DNA of 64,000 nt from Sediminispirochaeta bajacaliforniensis DSM 16054. Lineage in GTDB: Bacteria; Spirochaetota; Spirochaetia; DSM-16054; Sediminispirochaetaceae. The notes under the pieces were generated by a model. The model had not been told where the DNA came from. It did no database searches and worked only from the letters and a program-made list of their open reading frames with translations. The stretch's first letter is position 1; every line of letters starts with the position of its first letter. The position numbers and the translations under genes are program-made. Shown one piece after another: positions 58,664 through 64,000 of this stretch. Location: NCBI RefSeq assembly GCF_000378205.1, contig NZ_KB899414.1:62001-126000 (forward strand), written 5' to 3'.

Positions 58664-59503
58664 TCAAAGAGCAGGATCGTCCATTCCCAGTTTTGCAAAA
58701 AACTCCTTTCGTTCGCTTCCCTCTAGTCCGACGGAATTACCGGCAATCAGGCTGCGAAGGGCATCCAGCTCGGGAGCAGAAAAATTCTCGGCATTGAGCA
58801 CAAAATCACGAAAGGCTTCGGAGGCCAGGGGACAAACCCCCTCGACGATCTCAAGGATCACGGCGGCGTAGGCACGAATCTCTTTTTGGGCGTGCGCATC
58901 GAGGCGAAGCTTCAGAAAATGAAAAAGGTTATGGAGATCCATTTGCCAATACCATTCGGTGTAAAGGCTTAAGGGGAGATCGATTCGTGCTATCTCCCTT
59001 GCAATCCCCATATCGAGCATACGGTTATAACCATCCCACACCGCAGCCCTGCCGCTTTCAAACACTCCCCGGACCTCTTTCGCGACATCCGCTTCCACAG
59101 CCTCGTTTTGCCTTCCCTGTTTATTGTCGCTGCTTTGATACGCAATATCTTCATCCTGCGGAAGGTAGAATTCCTCTTTCATGATGCTGTATCGCCCGGA
59201 AATTTCATTTAACCGTCCGGTCCGGTGCCGTACCCACTGGCGGGCAACAAAGATGGGCATCTTTACATGGAAGGTAAAAACCACCTGTTCAAAGGGGCTG
59301 GTGTGCTGGTTTCTCATCAGGTAGCGAATCAATCCCCGGTCGCGGCGATAACTGGTCGTACCGCCTGCATAACTTACCCTGGCCGCCTCGACGATGCGCC
59401 TATCATCACCAAGATAATCGACAAGACAAACAAAGCCCTTGTCCAATACCGGAAATTCCTTATCAAGCAGCTTATCGGCTTCCTGATTCTCTAAACGTGC
59501 CAT
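58664..59503 (-). CDS. thyX: FAD-dependent thymidylate synthase ThyX
   Basis: A 279-residue enzyme making dTMP with methylenetetrahydrofolate and FAD. The signature RHRTGRLNEIS (residues 92-102, RHRx7S) is present, followed by GRYSIMKEEFYLP. It acts in place of ThyA; no thyA is in the window. ATG at 59503 follows GAGGAG. It converges with the preceding large gene and is divergent from the acyltransferase gene. Confidence 0.95.
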   Translation of the reverse strand: MARLENQEADKLLDKEFPVLDKGFVCLVDYLGDDRRIVEAARVSYAGGTTSYRRDRGLIRYLMRNQHTSPFEQVVFTFHVKMPIFVARQWVRHRTGRLNEISGRYSIMKEEFYLPQDEDIAYQSSDNKQGRQNEAVEADVAKEVRGVFESGRAAVWDGYNRMLDMGIAREIARIDLPLSLYTEWYWQMDLHNLFHFLKLRLDAHAQKEIRAYAAVILEIVEGVCPLASEAFRDFVLNAENFSAPELDALRSLIAGNSVGLEGSERKEFFAKLGMDDPAL

Positions 59504-59615
59504 CACAGTCTCCTCTCCGGATGTATTGTAGCCCATCAACGCAGAGATCAACAAGCCAGTCAACAAGGTCAGAATTCATTGACAGAGCCCCTCTCCATCG
59601 TGTAAGGATATGGGT

Positions 59616-60896
59616 ATGGACATACGCGAGGCACATGAACCTCAACAAGAGTTTCGCCTCGACAACGCGGCGAAGATTTTCCCCTCGTTGCTGACAAAAC
59701 AACAGACAACGATATTTCGCCTCTCGGCAAATATCGACAAAGCAGTGAATATTAGGATATTGCAGGAGAGCCTGTCGGCGATGCTTGTTCGTTGTCCCTA
59801 TTACAAGGTCCACCTGCGCAAGGGCCTTTTCTGGTATTATCTCGAACCGTGTGACAGCGAAGCGCGAATCGAGGCGGAAAGCAGGTATCCCTGCCTCTAT
59901 CTACCCTATAAAAAGCCGGGAGTCCTCCCCTTTCGGGTCCTCGCCTACCAAAACAGGATAGCATTCGAGATTGCCCACTTCATTACCGACGGGACCGGTG
60001 CTCTCAATTTTCTTAACGGCCTTCTGCTTGAATACCTCCGCCGCCGGGGGGAGAAGATCGATCCCGAAGGGCGTATCATCGAATGTACAGATCCACCCGA
60101 TCCCAAAGAAGGCGAGGACAGTTTTCGCATCCACTATGAAAAAGGGGTCCCCCAGGCAAAACAACTTCCTCCGGCCCTTCAGCTCGGTGGAAAACAGGAA
60201 AAGCCTCCCATTTTCCATGTTACGGAAGGGAGGATGGAGAGTGCCGATCTGAAACGGGAGGCTTCCCGCTACGGGGCAACTATCGGAGAGTTCATCACCG
60301 CCTTACTGATCGATGTGGCACAAGAGGTGATGGCACGCAGAAAGTTAAAACCGCGCCCTATTCGCATCAGCATCCCCATTAACCTCCGCAAGGTCTATCC
60401 CTCGATCACCATGCGCAATTTCGCCCTGTCGGTGGAACCGGAGATCGATCCGCGGCTTGGTGATTTTCAATTTGGCGATATTGTTGCAAAGGTTCACCAT
60501 TTTATGAAGATGGAACTCGATCAGCGGATGATCAAACGGCAGCTTGCCCGTAACATCGAAGGGGAAAAGAATCCTTTTGTCAGGATCACCCCGCTGCTCT
60601 TTAAAGATCCACTGCTTCGTCATTTTTACGGCATTTTCGGAAGAAAGGCCTTTACCTTGAGTTTTTCCAATCTGGGGCGAATCCAAATCCCCGAGCAGAT
60701 GAAACCCTTTATCAAGGCCTACCAATTTCTTCCACCGCCTCTTAAGCAAAGCGTCAATGCCACATCCGTCGCCTACGCCGGTAAGACCAGCCTTTTTATC
60801 ACCTCGACGGTCCAGGACCGTTCTGTCGAACGCCTGGTATACACCCGATTGCGGAAGATGGGCATCCGCGTATCTGTTACGACAAACAGGAGGTAA
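59616..60896 (+). CDS. Condensation-fold acyltransferase-like protein
   Basis: A 426-residue protein of the chloramphenicol-acetyltransferase/condensation superfamily. The catalytic HxxxDG motif appears as HFITDGTGA at about residue 119; LPFRVLAYQ and the later RISIPINLRKVYPS, RNFALSVEPEID and LSFSNLGRI match alcohol-acetyltransferase-like members. ATG 59616 has AAGGA at seven bases; 59610 is an alternative. The DUF6320 gene follows after four bases. Substrates unknown; transfer of an acyl group to a lipid or alcohol is the likely type of reaction. Confidence 0.82.
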   Translation: MDIREAHEPQQEFRLDNAAKIFPSLLTKQQTTIFRLSANIDKAVNIRILQESLSAMLVRCPYYKVHLRKGLFWYYLEPCDSEARIEAESRYPCLYLPYKKPGVLPFRVLAYQNRIAFEIAHFITDGTGALNFLNGLLLEYLRRRGEKIDPEGRIIECTDPPDPKEGEDSFRIHYEKGVPQAKQLPPALQLGGKQEKPPIFHVTEGRMESADLKREASRYGATIGEFITALLIDVAQEVMARRKLKPRPIRISIPINLRKVYPSITMRNFALSVEPEIDPRLGDFQFGDIVAKVHHFMKMELDQRMIKRQLARNIEGEKNPFVRITPLLFKDPLLRHFYGIFGRKAFTLSFSNLGRIQIPEQMKPFIKAYQFLPPPLKQSVNATSVAYAGKTSLFITSTVQDRSVERLVYTRLRKMGIRVSVTTNRR

Positions 60897-60900
60897 ACCT

Positions 60901-61764
60901 ATGGCATATTGTCCCCGCTGCGGGGTCGAAGTTGAAGACAGGCTCGAAGCCTGCCCCCTCTGCGATACCCCCATCCCCCAGGAAGTAAGAGAGCATCAGG
61001 AAAAGCCCGCCAGCTTTCCAAAGGATGTTATTCCGCCCAAACCTCTCTATCGAAAACTCACCGACCGACAGAAGAATATCCTTCGGGTCTCCCTTATTCT
61101 CTTTCTCGGTCTCTTCCCCATAGCTCTCACCGCAGGTATCGATCTTGCCAGAAACGGCGATGTCACCTGGTCCTACTATGTTGCAGTTCCCCTCATCGGT
61201 GGCGCAATCATCGCCTGGCTCTTTGTCAAATATGGGAAAAAGCCGCTCATCTCGGTTACTGCCATGATGCTTATCGTCCTGATCATCCAGCTATTGGTGG
61301 GGTATCGCAATGCCCCCGGCAGGTCCATCCATGCGTCGGAACTTCCCTATTTTCTGGCTTCGTTTGCGGCGGTGGAACTCTTTCTCCTCTACATCGTGAA
61401 ACGCAGGCCCCCGGTACTTTTACTACTGGCTTTCCTTGTTCTGGATGCAATCCTTCTAATTGTCGCGATCGAACTAATCACCTCTGCTACGCTTTCCTGG
61501 TCCCTGATCGTTGTATCCGCCCTTTTTCCCTTGGGACTCTACCTTGTCTATGCCCGGTACACAAAGAAAAAGGGACTAAACCTCGCCGGTTTTTTCTTTC
61601 TCGACCTCACGGTGATGATGATCGTTCTTAATCTCTCTATTCAGGGGAAATTGACCTGGTCATTGATTACAGCACTGATCTTTCTTCCCATATCGGCGTT
61701 CTTTTATGTGCTGCATGTGGTCTTGTTCAACGATACCGACTGGAAAAAAGCCCTTCATCTGTAG
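60901..61764 (+). CDS. Zinc-ribbon membrane protein (DUF6320-like)
   Basis: A 287-residue protein with an N-terminal zinc ribbon (AYCPRCGVEVEDRLEACPLCDTP, two CxxC pairs, in parts) and seven to eight hydrophobic segments from about residue 58 on. AGGAGG lies before the ATG. The pairing with the acyltransferase upstream is one I recall for this family and suggests a membrane complex; function unknown. Its 3' end overlaps rsmE of the other strand by 38 bases. Confidence 0.82.
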   Translation: MAYCPRCGVEVEDRLEACPLCDTPIPQEVREHQEKPASFPKDVIPPKPLYRKLTDRQKNILRVSLILFLGLFPIALTAGIDLARNGDVTWSYYVAVPLIGGAIIAWLFVKYGKKPLISVTAMMLIVLIIQLLVGYRNAPGRSIHASELPYFLASFAAVELFLLYIVKRRPPVLLLLAFLVLDAILLIVAIELITSATLSWSLIVVSALFPLGLYLVYARYTKKKGLNLAGFFFLDLTVMMIVLNLSIQGKLTWSLITALIFLPISAFFYVLHVVLFNDTDWKKALHL

Positions 61765-62500
61765 CAAGAAGAATGGCAAGGGCTGCAGTGGATGCTGTTT
61801 CTGTTCTCAAAATTCGCCCACCAAGCCCAGCAAAGCTCCATCCTGCTTTACTGAAAAGCTCCCGTTCGTGATCGCTCCAGCCCCGTTCGCTTCCCACCGC
61901 AAGCACAGCAGGCAGCTTTCCGGCAAATTCGAAAAGCGGTTTCGACGGAGCTATATTATCCAAGGTAATCCGCAGGTACTCCGGAGAAAATATGGCATCT
62001 GAAAGATAGCGATCGAGGCTCTCAAAGAGGCGGAGAGCAGGAATCATCGTGGCTGAAGCCTGGACGACTCCGTCGATCAGATAGCGTTCGGCCTCTCCCG
62101 AGCTCCAGAGCTTGGCTTCCCGATAGCTCCGCTCTCCGAGGTCCGTTCCGACAAAACTGATGGAGGAGACCCCCAGCATGGCAGCCTCCCGCAGGATACG
62201 TTTGGCGCAGATAGGCCTGACCTGACCGACAACAAGATCCAACAGAAAGGGGCCGATTCCGGCGGGCTCTTCCCTCTCCCCGGAATCGGGAACAAAGGAA
62301 AGCACTATACCATCTTCTTGTATCTCATCAACGGAAGCCTTCCCCCGGAGACCGTTTGCAATACCGGCCCTTACGGTATCGCCCTTTTTCGCCCCCAGGA
62401 TCTTAAGTAGATGGCGGGCCCGATCATCGGACAGAGGAAGAAAGAAATTGGATTGCCCCTTGTCGCTTCTATCGGAAGGGAAAAACAGTAGAATGTTCAT
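61727..62500 (-). CDS. rsmE: 16S rRNA m3U1498 methyltransferase RsmE
   Basis: A 257-residue SPOUT methyltransferase. The N-terminal PUA-like part carries SDDRARHLLKILGAKKGDTV, and the knot region VGSERGWSDHERELFSKAGWSFAGLGGRILRTETAS (in parts) is the SAM-binding signature. It lies alone, convergent with the DUF6320 gene (38-base overlap) and divergent from the ABC exporter. Confidence 0.92.
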   Translation of the reverse strand: MNILLFFPSDRSDKGQSNFFLPLSDDRARHLLKILGAKKGDTVRAGIANGLRGKASVDEIQEDGIVLSFVPDSGEREEPAGIGPFLLDLVVGQVRPICAKRILREAAMLGVSSISFVGTDLGERSYREAKLWSSGEAERYLIDGVVQASATMIPALRLFESLDRYLSDAIFSPEYLRITLDNIAPSKPLFEFAGKLPAVLAVGSERGWSDHERELFSKAGWSFAGLGGRILRTETASTAALAILLATDEGLFSSRYR

Positions 62501-62591
62501 GCCGTTCTACTATACGACCGATCTTCTCGTGCCGCAACGTGGTAGCCGACAAAAATCAAAACCCTTATATTGAAATGAAGCGAGGTTTTGT

Positions 62592-64000
62592 GTGCTGAAA
62601 GAGTTTAAGACCCTTTTACCCATGGTCAAGAAATATCGGTGGTGGTATGTTGCCGGACTTATCAGCCTTATCGTTACCGATGCCGGAGAGCTGTTGATTC
62701 CCCAGATGATAAAACGGGCCACGAATATCATTGCATCGGGAGGGTTTCTTCCGGCTGCGATTGCGACCCCGGTACTTATCATGATTGCCCTGGCGGCAAT
62801 CGTCGCCCTCTCCCGTTTCGGCTGGCGCTTTTTTCTTCATGGCGCTAGCAGACGCATCGAGCGGGACCTGCGAGGCAAGCTCTTTGCTCACCTGCTTACC
62901 CTCTCCCCATCATTCTACGGCACCATGAAGACCGGAGATATCATGGCAAGGGCGACAAACGATATGAATGCAATCCGCATGGCGACAGGGATGGCACTGG
63001 TTGCTTTCATGGACGGACTGTTCCTTACCCTTGCGATCCTCATCATCCTCTTTACGACTAATCCGGCTCTGGCCGCCGTAACGATTATCCCCCTTCCCCT
63101 GATCACCATCATCATCCTTGCCTTCGGTAGTGTCATAGGGCAACGATTCAAGGCCGTGCAGGAAGGGTTCAGCCGACTGAGCGAACATGTCCAGGAGACG
63201 CTTTCCGGTGTCCGGGTGTTAAAATCCTTCGTCCGGGAATCCTGGGCGCAGGAACGATTCGTCGATGCAAGCGATGCCTATATGCAAAAAAATATGCAGT
63301 TGGTAAAGCTTTGGGGCTTTTTCTTTCCCCTTATCATGTTCATTTCGGGACTCACCTCCCTGCTTTTGATGCGATTCGGCGGAGTAGCCGTTATGCTCGG
63401 TTCTTTCACACCTGGTGATTTTGTTGCCTTCCTTACCTACCTTTCGATGCTCCAGTGGCCCGTCATCGGTATGGGAATGACCGTAAACATGATCCAGCGG
63501 GGGGCGGCAAGCCTGGGCAGGATAAACATGATCCTCAACGAAAAACCGGACATCGTATCCCCCCCCAGGGGGCGCACGCACATCGCTCACACCGGTATCG
63601 AAATCAAGAAACTCAGCTTTTCCTATCCTGATTCGGAGATCAAGGCCCTGGATCAAGTCGATCTTATGCTTGAAGAAGGAAAAACCCTCGGCATCCTCGG
63701 AAGGACGGGAAGCGGAAAAAGTACTCTGGTCCGCATATTGCCGAGGCTTCTCGATCCCCCCTCCGGAACGGTTTTTCTCGGCGGTGTCGATATTCGGGAG
63801 TATGATCTTGAAACCTTAAGGAACGCGATAGCCCTTGTTCCCCAGGATACCTTTCTTTTCAGCGCATCGGTGCGGGAGAATATAAGCTTTGCGCGGCCGG
63901 ATGCCGACGAAAGTGAGATCATGGATGCCGCACGAATCAGCACCATAGACCGGGAAATAGAGAAATTTCCTAAAGGATGGGAAACAGAGGTGGGGGAACG
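62592..64000 (+). CDS. ABC exporter with fused membrane and ATPase domain, cut by window end
   Basis: The frame opens at GTG 62592 (GAGG six to seven bases upstream) and is still open at the last base, giving about 469 residues. The first 320 contain six hydrophobic segments of the MsbA/LmrA type; then KLSFSYPDSEIKALDQVD, Walker A GRTGSGKSTL, Q-loop LVPQDTFLFS and a start of the signature region follow. The signature motif and Walker B lie beyond the end. Such exporters form homo- or heterodimers; a second half gene may follow. Substrate unknown. Confidence 0.92.
   Translation, partial: MLKEFKTLLPMVKKYRWWYVAGLISLIVTDAGELLIPQMIKRATNIIASGGFLPAAIATPVLIMIALAAIVALSRFGWRFFLHGASRRIERDLRGKLFAHLLTLSPSFYGTMKTGDIMARATNDMNAIRMATGMALVAFMDGLFLTLAILIILFTTNPALAAVTIIPLPLITIIILAFGSVIGQRFKAVQEGFSRLSEHVQETLSGVRVLKSFVRESWAQERFVDASDAYMQKNMQLVKLWGFFFPLIMFISGLTSLLLMRFGGVAVMLGSFTPGDFVAFLTYLSMLQWPVIGMGMTVNMIQRGAASLGRINMILNEKPDIVSPPRGRTHIAHTGIEIKKLSFSYPDSEIKALDQVDLMLEEGKTLGILGRTGSGKSTLVRILPRLLDPPSGTVFLGGVDIREYDLETLRNAIALVPQDTFLFSASVRENISFARPDADESEIMDAARISTIDREIEKFPKGWETEVGE

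Noticed and set aside
1-64000. CRISPR arrays, rRNA genes, transposases, prophage genes and riboswitches
   Set aside because: No regularly spaced repeats, conserved rRNA segments, transposase or phage proteins, or recognisable riboswitch cores were found on reading both strands.

Overview
The window reads as a contiguous, gene-dense chromosome segment of a free-living, saccharolytic spirochaete; a Sediminispirochaeta/Spirochaeta-type organism is my best guess. The basis is gene content and order (lptA-lptB-rpoN-hpf-hprK-ptsH, spirochaete-type periplasmic sugar-binding lipoproteins, many small overlapping operons). This is inference from recall, not from a database search. No gap between genes exceeds about 280 bases. 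No rRNA, CRISPR array, transposase or integrase was seen.

Layout. (1) 1-9519, +: the end of an lptA-like gene, then lptB, rpoN (sigma-54), hpf, hprK, ptsH, a DUF4390 exported protein, an NtrY/NtrX-like two-component pair, lexA and holA; many start codons overlap the preceding stop. (2) 9536-15018: a divergon with ubiD-ubiA-ubiX-binding protein on the minus strand and an ABC ATPase plus permease on the plus strand. It looks like uptake plus prenylation and decarboxylation of an aromatic quinone precursor. (3) 15074-26197, minus: a possible tiny gene, uvrC, a chvE-gguA-gguB monosaccharide importer, and upstream of it a sensing module (membrane-anchored binding protein, LytS/YesM-type kinase, YesN-type regulator, XylF-like lipoprotein). 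(4) 26321-34226, +: a LamG/FN3 exported protein, a large TPR protein, an HDOD protein and a metallo-beta-lactamase-fold protein in one operon, then a GntR regulator coupled to a spore-photoproduct-lyase-like radical SAM protein. (5) 34243-39510: tRNA-Ala(CGC), an iron alcohol dehydrogenase, folB, an alpha/beta hydrolase, a Na+/Ca2+ exchanger, a leucine-rich-repeat protein and an ArfB-like release factor.

(6) 39561-46445 is visibly more AT-rich and carries a CBM9-like protein, a Gfo/Idh/MocA oxidoreductase, a sugar ABC importer (two permeases and a binding protein) and a LiaS/NarL-type two-component pair. It is bracketed by two direct copies of the 3' end of a GNAT acetyltransferase gene, which suggests an island inserted at that gene end. 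(7) 46407-51794: GNAT, an ECF sigma factor with a C-terminal Cys extension, a DUF3795 protein, panE-like reductase, a TetR/SDR divergent pair with a visible operator, and a nucleotidyltransferase. (8) 51874-56160: a LacI-regulated sugar ABC importer with a very clear promoter and operator. (9) 56214-64000: a large protein with a degenerate GGDEF-like end, thyX, a condensation-fold acyltransferase with a DUF6320 protein, rsmE, and an ABC exporter cut by the window end.

Recurring themes are sugar import with a dedicated regulator (three loci, two lacking their own ATPase) and stem-loops placed directly after the binding-protein gene in all three importers.
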